From NCBI GenBank assembly GCA_028023455.1, contig JAQFVV010012418.1, positions 10,421,279 to 10,485,278 of the forward strand: DNA of 64,000 nt, in the 5' to 3' direction. Of this stretch, positions 51,541 to 63,165 are shown in pieces (position 1 is the stretch's first letter; every line of letters begins with the position of its first letter). Both the position numbers and the translations under genes were made by a program. Origin of the DNA: Epiperipatus broadwayi. Taxonomy: Eukaryota > Onychophora > Udeonychophora > Euonychophora > Peripatidae. Under the pieces are notes generated by a model, which saw nothing but the letters and a program-made list of their open reading frames with translations, ran no database searches and had not been told where the DNA came from.

Positions 51541-52125
51541 TATCATAAAAAACAATAAAGGAAATGATTTTACCCTCGGGTTAGTCAAAAAATTTATACA
51601 TAAAATTAATATATAATCTATATATCCAAACTTCTGGTTCCTTTAATTTTGTCAGTTTCAGTCAAGTACAATTTCAGTCTTGGTTATTAGCATTTCAATT
51701 ATTAATTGGTCCTTCCTGGTGATTTTTTTTTCATTTTGCTACTCTAACCTGGTTGCATCTTATTAATATGCTCAAACTTTTATCTACTTCTCTAATACGA
51801 GATCTTTTTGAGAAGGCTTTAAAGATTTCCTGATAAGTTATCTTTTTACCTACAGTATAAAAGCATATTTATAATTTACTATCAACATTTGTGGTATTAT
51901 GATGTAGCTTTTCCTCCATTTCATAGATTTTATTACTGATATAGGTAATGCTATGGGAATGAATTGACAAAATTTTGTTATTTATTCTTTCCACAATTTA
52001 CCAATCATGTTGCTCAGGGTTTCAATAAAGCTAAAAAAATTTATATCCTGCTTTTCTTTCATTATGCAGATATTGATATTGCAATAAAAGAAATTTTAAA
52101 TATGGCCTAAAAAATTCCCCCCCTG
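51541..52125. other. AT-rich sequence without recognisable features
   Basis: Nothing was recognised apart from AT-rich sequence. Confidence 0.4.
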
Positions 52126-52758
52126 TCATTCTTTGTATGTCATAAACTTTTTTTTAACATACAAATGTTCTCTTTTCTTTTTTAAGTTGGCTTGAAATTC
52201 TCTTTCATACTTGAAGTACAGATAACTCATATCCTGTATTTTTTCTATTTTTTCTTTCTGGTTATCTATAATTATACTTTCTGCTCTTATCTCTTTTCTA
52301 TTATCACCTCTAACCATGTCACTTTTGGTGACTTCTATTGTATCACTCTTGCAATCTTCTTCAACCTCATTACCATTTTATTTTATTACCTTTACATCCT
52401 GCTCTACTTTGTCAATATTTTTACTTAGATTTTTCTCCACTCTTCTATTAAATTTTGCATCTGATTTGCCCTACTCCTTATCTCCTGCTTCATTTCTTCC
52501 ATCTCTTGCTTTATTTCTGCAATATTTTCCATTTAATCCTGTTGGTTCTTTCTTAACATTTCAATCATTAGCCTTATCATTTGTATCTTGTTTGCTCATT
52601 TCTTCTTTTAACCACTTGGGGATTTTTGAAAGAAATGTGATTATCTCACTCCCCCTCCCACCTGAGGTTAGATTGTTTTGCTCTTCCAATTCTATATTTA
52701 TAACAAATATCATTATAAACATAGAATAAATTTTCTTTATTTTTGTAAAGTAATTCAA
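52126..52758 (-). pseudogene. coiled-coil gag-like remnant
   Basis: Minus-strand frames at 52758-52561 and 52317-52126, with stop-broken sequence between, encode Lys/Glu-rich helices such as IITFLSKIPKWLKEEMSKQD and ENIAEIKQEMEEMKQEIRS. The composition resembles the remnant at 21459-21904. No capsid or zinc-knuckle motif is visible. Its first part overlaps the start of the flanking repeat at 52700. Confidence 0.35.
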
Positions 52759-53021
52759 ATTCTGCTTTAATACTAATTCTAAATAAACTATTAACTATTT
52801 ATTCTTTAATTGTCTACTCAACTCTGCCACTCTTTAGCTGAGCACATGCTGGTTCCACACAAAAACTTCTTTCTTTGCCATACACATTATGCCCTTTAGT
52901 GATATTGCCTACTTTTAAAGTTTCTACAGTGTCCAAATTGTCTTATATAAATATATTTACTAAGGAATGTTACTGCTGATACTTAATTTAATTAAACATA
53001 TTAATTTTCACCATGCATTAT

Positions 53022-53102
<81 letters not shown>

Positions 53103-53362
53103 ATTTTCATTATTAGCAATAATTTGTCATACGAAACTTTTGCAATAAATATATTATTGCAATCAATAAAATTATTTTTCTACATCTAAATTAAACTACT
53201 TATAACTTCTCCCCTTTCTTTACTTCAACCTGTCAAATTTCTCCCCTCTACTTCATCCTGTCAAACTAAAACAAAAACGAACTTATTCACTATTATTATT
53301 ATCATCACCATCATCATCATGATCATCATCATCATCATCATCATCATTATTATTATTATTAT
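52700..53362. repeat. ~0.67 kb flanking direct repeat, left copy
   Basis: Virtually identical to 59843-60526 outside the microsatellites. It begins ATAACAAATATCATT and contains a (TA)n tract (about 53023-53098). It ends in a (TTA)(TCA)n tract (about 53290-53362) that is joined directly to the left LTR. The sequence to its left continues without a break into the gag-like remnant. Confidence 0.9.
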
Positions 53363-55990
53363 TACCGGTCGAAACCCACCACCCCGCATGTCAAATCGGA
53401 TTCAAACTCAGGCGGTTCAAAACTGAATTCAAACCCAACTCAACAGCTCAGATAGCAGAAATCGACGGCACAGTGCTATGCGCCAAGAACTAGTTCAACG
53501 GTTGGTGAGGACTAGAGACCCTTGCACTGACACGAATATCTAATAATTAATTACTTTGAATACTTTTTAAATCAAATCATATGTATGTTCGGGTTGCCAA
53601 CACAGATAGCGGGTATGAACATTTAAATAATTATAAAAAGAATGATGAACTAAGAAACCAAGTATGTTAGAAAATATTTAATAATAATAATAATTTGTTT
53701 TGTTCAATAAAATATAGATTGCATTAGTTACCTCTAGTCTTTAAAATAATTTATAAATATAATAAGAGTGGCGGTCCTTATCATATGCCAACAAGTATTA
53801 CACAACATGGGATTCTATGTCTATGCCCCCAACGAGAAATATAAAGGCAGATAAAGGTATTCATTAAGAACGGAAATGATTGTTCTAATTTTATTACGGT
53901 GGAATGTGAGATTTATTTTCACATTCGGAAATCTATTCGTGAAGAGCAAAACGTATTTTAAGGCATAACTTTAATCTTGATTTGAAAACTGATTTAAACT
54001 AAATAATATATTTGAGAATTGGTTCGACTTTAATTTAAATCACTTCACAACGAATTACGAGCATGGAGCGGGTTTTACCGGACCACAAATGCAACGGTAC
54101 TGGCGGCTTACGAGGCAGAGAGTAAAATTGAAATACGATCGCTAGTCGATGATCGAAGTCCTATGGCGGCTTGCATCTAACAAGTCTTACGCCCTTTGAC
54201 TAATGAATAGGAAAGGAAGTACTTTCTTCCTTGAGAAATTTAAATAAGAGAATATGATCACCGACCAGCCTAACGGAGCGGAAGATGGCCCTACGTCAGC
54301 AACGTTTGATGATGATGACTTGATAGTCATCGTTGAAAAATAAAACCCATGTAGAATGCTCTACGTGATGACTTGACCAATTAATTAAAGTCAAACGAGC
54401 TTTTATCGAACTATTTTAAAACATTTATAAACTATATTAATTATGCCCTAATATCGTGCCCTTCCTGAATATTAATATAAAATAACAAAAGTTGAATTGA
54501 CATATATTTAACCCTTTATCGACCCTTTTGCAAAAACATTTTAAATATATATATAGATAAATAAATCAACATTAGTGAAGCAAGAAAATACCATTTTAAC
54601 ATTATACGAATATATATAAACACTTGTAACTTAGGAGCTGGGGACATAGGTGAAAAACGGAGCTAATAGTTTATTATTAGCCAATTATAAAAATAATAAA
54701 CATGTAATATTTTCTTTCGACTCGATGATTAATAGAACTTTCAAATTTAGTTCTAATGGGCGAGAATTACTATTTGAAATTAATATTATAATATTTGCAT
54801 GAGGCAAATAGAACAGAGGAGCTCATCGAGTTGAAAGATTATTGGCATATAATTTTTAAATAGCATTAATAAATCACACGATAAATACATATATATATAT
54901 ATATATATATGTTAAACGAACCGCCAGGTAAGAAAAGAAAAAGTTTAAAGACTAGAGATTGAAAGAATTACAATATAAATTTATAGTAGCATTTTATAAA
55001 GATTTTTACATTAAATAATAAAGAGCTCTTAAATAGGAGGAGTGTAAAATAAAGTTCGAACTGGCCAGAAAGTTTAACGTTCATTATAGAAATATATTAC
55101 CCCTTCCGCTGGTCCTTAAGTTACACCTCCAAGTTGTTGAAAACGTAGGCATTATTGGTTGACTACTGGAACAGTATTTTAGTAGCTTTCATAATTTTAG
55201 CAGAATGATCGATCCGGAAAACGGTTCAGCAGCTCCAGTGAAGATTTCTCGGGACTTTAGGAACCGTAGCCAGATTCCTGATGTTCTAGCCCACTATCAT
55301 GATGAAATACAATTTTTATACACACAGAGTTCACTGCACTACTCTACAACCAAAACTAGTCTTTTTCTTTACTTTTCAGGGCTATATATCTACTGTTCAC
55401 TGATGCCTCCGGCTAGCGCTCATTTTATTATCAATCTCTTTTTTTTTTTTTATAATTAGTTGTTTTCAGAAACATTCCTTCGATAAGGCTTTCAAACTAA
55501 TTTTTGAATTCCTTTCCTAATTAGAAAATGAATTCTTAAAGTCTGAAATGATTTTAATTAAAAATTGAATTCTTATCTTTTTTTTATTAATAAAACTTTA
55601 CTGTTGTTTTTGAGAATTTGAAAGCCTTTGGAAGGAATGTAGCTTTTAATCACAAAACTTTACAAATTATTTAAAAGGTAAAAAAAACAAGTATTCCCGA
55701 TGCAATGAAACTTTCGAACAATTATATATATTTAATATTTACAAATATATATACGCACAATCCACGCAATTTAATATATATAAATTCATGAATATTTTAT
55801 CATGAATTTATTTAGAGAATTGATCAAATTTAAACTAAACTAATTAATTTTACTACGTATTTGAAACAAGTTATTCATTATGGAAATTAGCGTGGATTGA
55901 ACGTATAAAGCCCCATTGCATCGGAAATTTAAAGTTAGTATTAGGGTAAATAACATGAAGCTAGGATCGAACTCAGATCCGACTGCTTCA
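53363..55990 (-). mobile_element. 3' LTR (left) of young non-autonomous LTR retrotransposon
   Basis: About 2.6 kb, nearly identical to 57217-59842; I estimate about 99%, with a cluster of changes near 54067-54110. In the minus sense it starts TGAAGCAGTCGG. Its far end has lost the last two bases (ATTACCGG where the right copy has TGTACCGG), at the junction with (TTA)n. The LTR is much less AT-rich than the surrounding DNA near 53370-53540 and 54050-54330. Confidence 0.9.
55205..55459 (+). other. antisense open frame in left LTR
   Basis: An 84-codon frame opens with ATG at 55205 (MIDPENGSAAPVK...). Its counterpart in the right LTR at 59057 stays open for 103 codons. The first ~40 residues differ only at two sites (S/P and H/L). 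The ATG is preceded by a splice-acceptor-like TTTTAGCAG, and CAGGTAAGA, a donor-like sequence, lies about 285 bp upstream. The coding part is less AT-rich than its surroundings. It may be a captured exon or an LTR antisense transcript; I recognise no family. Confidence 0.3.
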
Positions 55991-56005
55991 TTTCTTTTCA
56001 CTTCA
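55991..56005 (-). promoter_or_regulatory. polypurine tract of the retrotransposon
   Basis: On the minus strand GAAGTGAAAAGAAA directly precedes the TG of the 3' LTR, the expected plus-strand primer site. Confidence 0.8.
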
Positions 56006-56259
56006 AAAAAAAAACAATGAAAAAAAATGACTTTACTTACGCAGGATATAGTTGCATAAGTGTATAGACTCTGGGAGAACAGCATGAGCGTGAATAATAT
56101 AACCTGCCCAAGCTACAAATTATACATGTCTCACTGCGATCCATTTTTTTGAATATTCAACTTATAAGTTTAAAAAAAATCGGTCCGATTATCAAGTCTC
56201 ATTTCCCTATGGTTGTGTCAGTCAGTCATCTGTATATATATCTGTCATTACAGTTTATC

Positions 56260-56883
56260 TTACTGTTTCCCTGGATCAGGTGGTACATATTGTTTTAACT
56301 GTCTGGCATTGTAATGGTCATAGTCCTGGTCTTCCCTGGTTGTCGTCAAGTTCCCATAGTCTATTGCTGTCATTGATTCTATGGCCTTTTCTGCGACCGA
56401 ATGCACAAACAACAATTCTTTAATATTATCTCGATGAGCGATGGGGTTCTCTCCTGGGTCATCTTTGAAAATTTGAATCTGTATCAAGGATCCAGGCATT
56501 GGCATCTGTAACTTCTTCATACTAAGTTGAGGACTCATCATCTGTCCCATTTCCACTTTTAGTTTCATTGGACTAGTGGTCTGAACATCTTTTTCTGTAT
56601 CTATATCCGCTTCTTCCACTGCTTCATAACTGGACTCATCCTCACCACTGTTGTTTTCCTTGCTGTCCACAACTTCTTTTGGTGTGGCCTGATCATCTTC
56701 ATTTTCTATTTTTGGGTCTTCAGAGGGATTTATTTCTTGCTGAAGCTTTACATTTTCTAGATTTGAGTTGGCTGGGATGCCATATGCTTCCTCGAGCCTT
56801 ACCAGCCTTTCCATCATCATCATCAGTACCTTTCGATCTTCTCTCATTTCTCTGAGGATCGTTTGAAAAGTGTCTTTTCCCAT
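56260..56883 (-). CDS. gag-like protein of non-autonomous LTR retrotransposon
   Basis: An intact 207-codon frame starts at the first ATG after the primer-binding region. Residues 1-35 form a Met- and charge-rich amphipathic helix (MGKDTFQTILREMREDRKVL, then MMMMERLVRLEEAYG), probably a coiled coil. Residues about 50-100 are strongly acidic and low-complexity. Residues about 105-150 are Met/Lys-rich (MKLKVEMGQMMSPQLSMKKL). The C-terminus (about 160-207) is hydrophilic, ending VPPDPGKQ. No zinc knuckle, protease, reverse transcriptase or integrase is present, and the internal region is only about 1.2 kb. Its position between PBS and polypurine tract suggests a gag-derived structural protein that may help package the RNA while enzymes come from a partner element. 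I cannot link it to a named family. Confidence 0.65.
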   Translation of the reverse strand: MGKDTFQTILREMREDRKVLMMMMERLVRLEEAYGIPANSNLENVKLQQEINPSEDPKIENEDDQATPKEVVDSKENNSGEDESSYEAVEEADIDTEKDVQTTSPMKLKVEMGQMMSPQLSMKKLQMPMPGSLIQIQIFKDDPGENPIAHRDNIKELLFVHSVAEKAIESMTAIDYGNLTTTREDQDYDHYNARQLKQYVPPDPGKQ

Positions 56884-57056
56884 TTTTGAAAATAAGAAAT
56901 AATGTAATAAACAATCAATATAATGAATAACGTGAATTCACTTAGAGTATTCTCTGTATGCTTAAAATATTTTTTTCTCTTTAGTAAATTTTAATGTATT
57001 TTAATTCTGCTTTTGTTATTTTATATTAATATTCAGGAAGGGCAAAAACATAGCCA

Positions 57057-57176
57057 TGTACCGGTCGAAACCCACCACCACCGCAAGTCAAATCGGATTC
57101 AAACTCAGCTGAACCAAAACTGAATTCAAACCCAACTCAACAGCTCAGATAGCAGAAATCGACGGCACAGTGCTAT
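57057..57176 (-). repeat. tandem partial copy of the LTR 3' end
   Basis: The terminal ~120 bp of the LTR (plus-sense TGTACCGGTCGAAACCCACC onward) recur here, 160 bp from the copy that begins the right LTR. The primer-binding palindrome lies between the two, so an LTR-end/PBS segment has been duplicated. Confidence 0.85.
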
Positions 57177-57177
57177 G

Positions 57178-57209
57178 TTTTTGGCACCCAACGTGGGGCG
57201 CCAAAAAAC
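57178..57209 (-). promoter_or_regulatory. primer binding site region (palindromic)
   Basis: On the minus strand TTGGCGCCCCACGTTGGGTG follows the 5' LTR after about a dozen bases. The core TGGCGCCC resembles the PBS of many animal gypsy elements. The segment is a near-perfect palindrome (TTTTTGGCACCC...), so the plus strand also reads TGGCACCCAACGTGGGG. Confidence 0.65.
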
Positions 57210-57216
57210 ATAACCA

Positions 57217-59842
57217 TGTACCGGTCGAAACCCACCACCCCGCATGTCAAATCGGATTCAAACTCAGCTGAACCAAAACTGAATTCAAACCCAACTCAAC
57301 AGCTCAGATAGCAGAAATCGACGGCACAGTGCTATGCGCCAAGAACTAGTTCAACGGTTGGTGAGGACTAGAGACCCTTGCACTGACACGAATATCTAAT
57401 AATTAATTACTTTGAATACTTTTTAAATCAAATCATATGTATGTTCGGGTTGCCAACACAGATAGCGGGTATGAACATTTAAATAATTATAAAAAGAATG
57501 ATGAACTAAGAAACCAAGTATGTTAGAAAATATTTAATAATAATAATAATTTGTTTTGTTCAATAAAATATAGATTGCATTAGTTACCTCTAGTCTTTAA
57601 AAGAATTTATAAATATAATAAGAGTGGCGGTCCTTATCATATGCCAACAAGTATTACACAACATGGGATTCTATGTCTATGCCCCCAACGAGAAATATAA
57701 AGGCAGATAAAGGTATTCATTAAGAACGGAAATGATTGTTCTAATTTTATTACGGTGGAATGTGAGATTTATTTTCACATTCGGAAATCTATTCATGAAG
57801 AGCAAAACGTATTTTAAGGCATAACTTTAATCTTGATTTGAAAACTGATTTAAACTAAATAATATATTTGAGAATTGGTTCGACTTTAATTTAAATCACT
57901 TCATCACGAATTACGAGCATGGAGCAGGTTTTACCGAACAAAGAGGCAACGGTACTGGCGGCTTACAAGGCAGAGAGTAAAATTGAAATACGATCGCTAG
58001 TCGATGATCGAAGTCCTATGGCGGCTTGCATCTAACAAGTCTTACGCCCTTTGACTAATGAATATGAAAGGAAGTACTTTCTTCCTTGAGAAATTTAAAT
58101 AAGAGAATATGATCACCGACCAGCCTAACGGAGCGGAAGATGGCCCTACGTCAGCAACGTTTGATGATGATGACTTGATAGTCATCGTTGAAAAATAAAA
58201 CCCATGTAGAATGCTCTACGTGATGACTTGACCAATTAATTAAAGTCAAACGAGCTTTTATCGAACTATTTTAAAACATTTATAAACTATATTAATTATG
58301 CCCTAATATCGTGCCCTTCCTGAATATTAATATAAAATAACAAAAGTGGAATTGACATATATTTAACCCTTTATCGACCCTTTTGCAAAAACATTTTAAA
58401 TATATATATAGATAAATAAATCAACATTAGTGAAGCAAGAAAATACCATTTTAACATTATACGAATATATATAAACACTTGTAACTTAGGAGCTGGGGAC
58501 ATAGGTGAAAAACGGAGCTAATAGTTTATTATTAGCCAATTATAAAAATAATAAACATGTAATATTTTCTTTCGACTCGATGATTAATAGAACTTTCAAA
58601 TTTAGTTCTAATGGGCGAGAATTACTATTTGAAATTAATATTATAATATTTGCATGAGGCAAATAGAACAGAGGAGCTCATCGAGTTGAAAGATTATTGG
58701 CATATAATTTTTAAATAGCATTAATAAATCACACGATAAATACATATATATATATATAATATGTTAAACGAACCGCCAGGTAAGAAAAGAAAAAGTTTAA
58801 AGACTAGAGATTGAAAGAATTACAATATAAATTTATAGTAGCATTTTATAAAGATTTTTACATTAAATAATAAAGAGCTCTTAAATAGGAGGAGTGTAAA
58901 ATAAAGTTCGAACTGGCCAGAAAGTTTAACGTTCATTATAGAAATATATTACCCCTTCCGCTGGTCCTTAAGTTACACCTCCAAGTTGTTGAAAACGTAG
59001 GCATCATTGGTTGACTACTGGAACAGTATTTTAGTAGCTTTCATAATTTTAGCAGAATGATCGATCCGGAAAACGGTTCAGCAGCTCCAGTGAAGATTCC
59101 TCGGGACTTTAGGAACCGTAGCCAGATCCCTGATGTTCTAGCCCTCTATCATGATGAAATACAATTTTTATACACACAGAGTTCACTGCACTACTCTACA
59201 ACCAAAACTAGTCTTTTTCTTTACTTTTCAGGGCTATATATCTACTGTTCACTGATGCCTCCGGCTAGCGCTCATTTTATTATCAATCTCTTTTTTTTTT
59301 TAATTAGTTGTTTTCAGAAACATTCCTTCGATAAGGCTTTCAAACTAATTTTTGAATTCCTTTCCTAATTAGAAAATGAATTCTTAAAGTCTGAAATGAT
59401 TTTAATTAAAAATTGAATTCTTATCTTTTTTTTTATTAATAAAACTTTACTGTTGTTTTTGAGAATTTGAAAGCCTTTGGAAGGAATGTAGCTTTTAATC
59501 ACAAAACTTTACAAATTATTTAAAAGTGTAAAAAAAAAACAAGTATTCCCGACGCAATGAAACTTTCGAACAATTATATATATTTAATATTTACAAATAT
59601 ATATACGCACAATCCACGCAATTTAATATATATAAATTCATGAATATTTTATCATGAATTTATTTAGAGAATTGATCAAATTTAAACTAAACTAATTAAT
59701 TTTACTACGTATTTGAAACAAGTTATTCATTATGGAAATTAGCGTGGATTGAACGTATAAAGCCCCATTGCATCGGAAATTTAAAGTTAGTATTAGGGTA
59801 AATAACATGAAGCTAGGATCGAACTCAGATCCGACTGCTTCA
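57217..59842 (-). mobile_element. 5' LTR (right) of young non-autonomous LTR retrotransposon
   Basis: 2626 bp with intact TG...CA ends (plus sense TGTACCGG...GACTGCTTCA). It is the 5' LTR because the gag-like frame, primer-binding site and polypurine tract all read on the minus strand. It joins the right flanking repeat exactly at 59842/59843. The antisense open frame at 59057-59368 is shared with the left LTR. Confidence 0.9.
59057..59368 (+). other. antisense open frame in right LTR
   Basis: Counterpart of 55205-55459; a 103-codon frame (MIDPENGSAAPVKIPRDF...). It is longer than the left one because a T-run differs in length at about 59290-59300. Function unknown. Confidence 0.3.
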
Positions 59843-60164
59843 ATAACAAATATCATTATAAACATAGAATAAATTTTCTTTATTTTTGTAAAGTAATTCA
59901 AATTCTGCTTTAATACTAATTCTAAATAAACTATTAACTATTTATTCTTTAATTGTCTACTCAACTCTGCCACTCTTTAGCTGAGCACATGCTGGTTCCA
60001 CACAAAAACTTCTTTCTTTGCCATACACATTATGCCCTTTAGTGATATTGCCTACTTTTAAAGTTTCTACAGTGTCCAAATTGTCTTATATAAATATATT
60101 TACTAAGGAATGTTACTGCTGATACTTAATTTAATTAAACATATTAATTTTCACCATGCATTAT

Positions 60165-60233
<69 letters not shown>

Positions 60234-60490
60234 TATTTTCATTATTAGCAATAATTTGTCATACGAAACTTTTGCAATAAATATATTATTGCAATCAATA
60301 AAATTATTTTTCTACATCTAAATTAAACTACTTATAACTTCTCCCCTTTCTTTACTTCAACCTGTCAAATTTCTCCCCTCTACTTCATCCTGTCAAACTA
60401 AAACAAAAACGAACTTATTCACTATTATTATTATTATTATTATTATTATCATCATCATCATCATCATGATCATCATCATCATCATCATCA

Positions 60491-60525
<35 letters not shown>

Positions 60526-60526
60526 T
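59843..60526. repeat. ~0.67 kb flanking direct repeat, right copy
   Basis: Direct copy of 52700-53362, starting at the same base, right after the LTR. It includes a (TA)n tract (about 60169-60229) and a longer (TTA)(TCA)n tract (about 60422-60526). A SINE sits in the (TTA)n end. Confidence 0.9.
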
Positions 60527-60611
60527 ATGTGTCAAAGCATCGGCCGGAAGTGAACCCTGGACAACTGCTTGTAAGGCGGCTGTGCTGACCACTCGGCCAC
60601 TATTATTATTT
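60516..60611 (-). mobile_element. tRNA-derived mini-SINE in (TTA)n
   Basis: The body (60527-60600) reads on the minus strand GTGGCCGAGTGGTCAGCACA (box A region), later GGGTTCACTTCC (box B), and ends CGATGCTTTGACACAT. The last stretch matches the tail of the SINE at 26030-26111 (AATGCTTTGACATAT). The 5' acceptor strand is absent. TATTATTATTT on both sides (60516-60526, 60601-60611) is an 11-bp duplication, but it lies within a simple repeat, so its exact length is ambiguous. Confidence 0.8.
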
Positions 60612-60799
60612 TTACCTTGTTAAAGTTTTCAAGTATATCTTTTTAAAATCATTATGTAATTGAAATTGGACTTTCAATCTCAGGGACTCATATTTATATA
60701 TTAGCCTTCACATATTAAAATATATATATATATTTCAGGAATACATAATTATATATCAGCCTAACATTGTAAGTGCCATACTATAGAAAAAATATCTAT
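60612..60799. other. AT-rich spacer
   Basis: No features apart from short TA runs. Confidence 0.5.
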
Positions 60800-63165
60800 T
60801 GTAACTAACGAAATGTACAACCCACTTGAAAATCACCTAAGGGTAATCTGCATATAAGTTACTGATTGCAAAATAATGACAAACTGCTAAAAAAAAATAA
60901 GGAGACATTACAATTTATGTATGTATATATTAAAATTCAACATGTACATTAGCGTAACAGGCCTGCCAATTTACAAGGTGAGTGCATATATTTATTTATT
61001 TATGAATTGTATTATAATTTTATTGGTATAATATATTCTTATATGATTCTGAAAAGATGTCAAGCCACTACATAGACTGATGATCACAAGTAATTATTAT
61101 CACAGATTTAAGATTTAATAACCTGGCAAATTGAGGTTATGCTAATACTAGATACAAAGATCAGACTAGGAATTAGTTAAATGACTGATTGCTATAATTA
61201 ACTTCAGGCATTAATACAAATAAGTAACTAAATCAATTAAGAAAATGTAAAATACTGGAAATAACATCCATATAATATTGATCTACAAGACAATAACAAA
61301 TACATGTACCAGGGGTATACACAAATGGTAGAAATAGACTTCTACCACATAACTACTGCTCAGAGTAAATATACAATGCACATGAATGATCAACAGACAC
61401 ATATGTATCATATCAAAACATAAATTAAAACAAGGCATATAATATATGGTAGGAATTTCTGTCTACCATATACTGATTCACTAAATAAAACAATGAATGT
61501 AAGAGGAAAGCAATTGCAAATGGTATACAATAATCTAAGATAAATAAAGCAAGCAAATGTCTTAACATAAGACAAAGATAGTCTAAGCTAAAGCAGCTAA
61601 CTTCGTTGATTACTCTAAATGTATCATTTATTGAACCTGGAGTGACGGATTGCTTAAAACTGATAACTATTTATACACAATCAATGACAACTTTAATATA
61701 TTTTGTCTATGCAGCCAGATTGAACTCCATTCAGGATTCATCAAATTACAGATTTAAAATATTTTTTATATTTTGAATTAAGTGGTAATTACTGGTTTAA
61801 CTTAAAATAATAAATCATTAAAAGCATGGCCAGAGATTGCAATAATAAACTTTAATTACTTTGCTTTATATAAAATTATTGCTGACTAAATTGTTGCATG
61901 ATAAAGATAACAAAACAACAATCTGATGCCTTACCTGGTCATAAACAGATTTAATGCATAAGTACTGACTAAAATATTTTCATTAGAAAAAAGATAAATA
62001 ATAGTAATACTAGATATTTATAATAATTTTTTATAATTCCTATCTATTCATCTCAACAGTAAAAGTTTAAGTTTATTATTTAGGTATTATTATATTTCAG
62101 CAGACTTTATTTGCTGAACCATAACTTTGGTGGCAGTAAGTTTTGATCATTATTAAAAATTCATGTGGTATTTCCAGTGGTAGTTTATTCTTTGCTTGAC
62201 AGCTGATTTTTTCCTGAAGCTTTGGACATTTGATGTTTATGCATATACAAAGTACTGGACCCAATGTTCAAGATGTTTCTCAGAGTTGATGACTTTCTTT
62301 TTTGAATTGAGTGATGGATTATGGCTTGCACTATGCTAACCAGTCAGACTAAAGCAGATGGTGGCTTCTCCACTCCTGAATAGCTTTGAAATTAAAATAC
62401 GTGAATAAACATAGTGACAAAAGCACACAACAGAATAAGCAGAATAAAACCAGAATAATCAGAAGAATCAGTTACTTAGAAGGAGAATAATTCTAAACTG
62501 GTTTATGATTTCTATTTATATCTTTTTGATCTGGATTATCAGCAAAAATGGGATCCATCAGTAATCATTTGAATCCTTCAATCTATTGGCTATAGATATT
62601 TTCTGACCTCCATTTTGGTCAGCAGTTTATTTTGTCTAAATTTACCATTTAAATTTTTTTTTATTTTTGAAAGAGATTACTAAAATAACAGCTTAAATTA
62701 CATCAGATATTATCTCATTACTTAATTAATCTGTTTAGCATTTTAATTTCTTTTTCTAAAAATTTCATTTCCAAAACACACATTTTGTTTTAACTTTTAA
62801 AATAAATTTATCATTAATTATATATCTGTAAACATAAATTATATATATAATTAAAAAAAAAAAGAATAAATAATAATAAATAAGGCTGAAATAATATGCT
62901 TAATGATCTTTATTTATTCATCTTTTACAAATTTATTCATCTTTTACATATTTTCTATGGCTTCAACCTTTATTTTACGTATAATTTTTATTTTTTAAAA
63001 TTGTTTAAAACATTTATTTGTAAACTTCCTTTGAATTTTTTTAGTTAGAATAGCTCAGTTGGTTAGAGTGTTATCTTAAAATTCAATATTCAAGAACCTA
63101 AGTATCCAAGTTCGATTCCCATGCTATTACTGTCATTGCTCAGGCCAACAACATCTGAAGAAGAG
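60800..63165 (-). repeat. LTR-like repeat R, copy 2 (uninterrupted)
   Basis: Paralogue of 41043-42356 plus 50578-51540. Here the sequence runs through the point where the gypsy element inserted in copy 1 (near 62030). A minus-strand TATA box (GATATAAATAGA, about 62511-62523) matches copy 1. Similarity extends to about 63040, and perhaps beyond a tRNA-like insertion. Ends with TG at 60800; the far terminus is uncertain. Confidence 0.7.
63047..63130 (+). mobile_element. degenerate tRNA-derived sequence (SINE or pseudo-tRNA)
   Basis: TAGCTCAGTTGGTTAGAG is a textbook box A/D-arm; AGTTCGATTCC about 55 bp later is box B. The T stem and acceptor do not pair well and the middle is too long, so it is not a functional tRNA. 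It appears to interrupt repeat R relative to copy 1 near 51500. No clear target duplication. Confidence 0.6.

Noticed and set aside
56720-56914. 64-codon minus-strand frame overlapping the gag-like ORF
   Set aside because: It is an out-of-frame shadow of the longer 207-codon frame.
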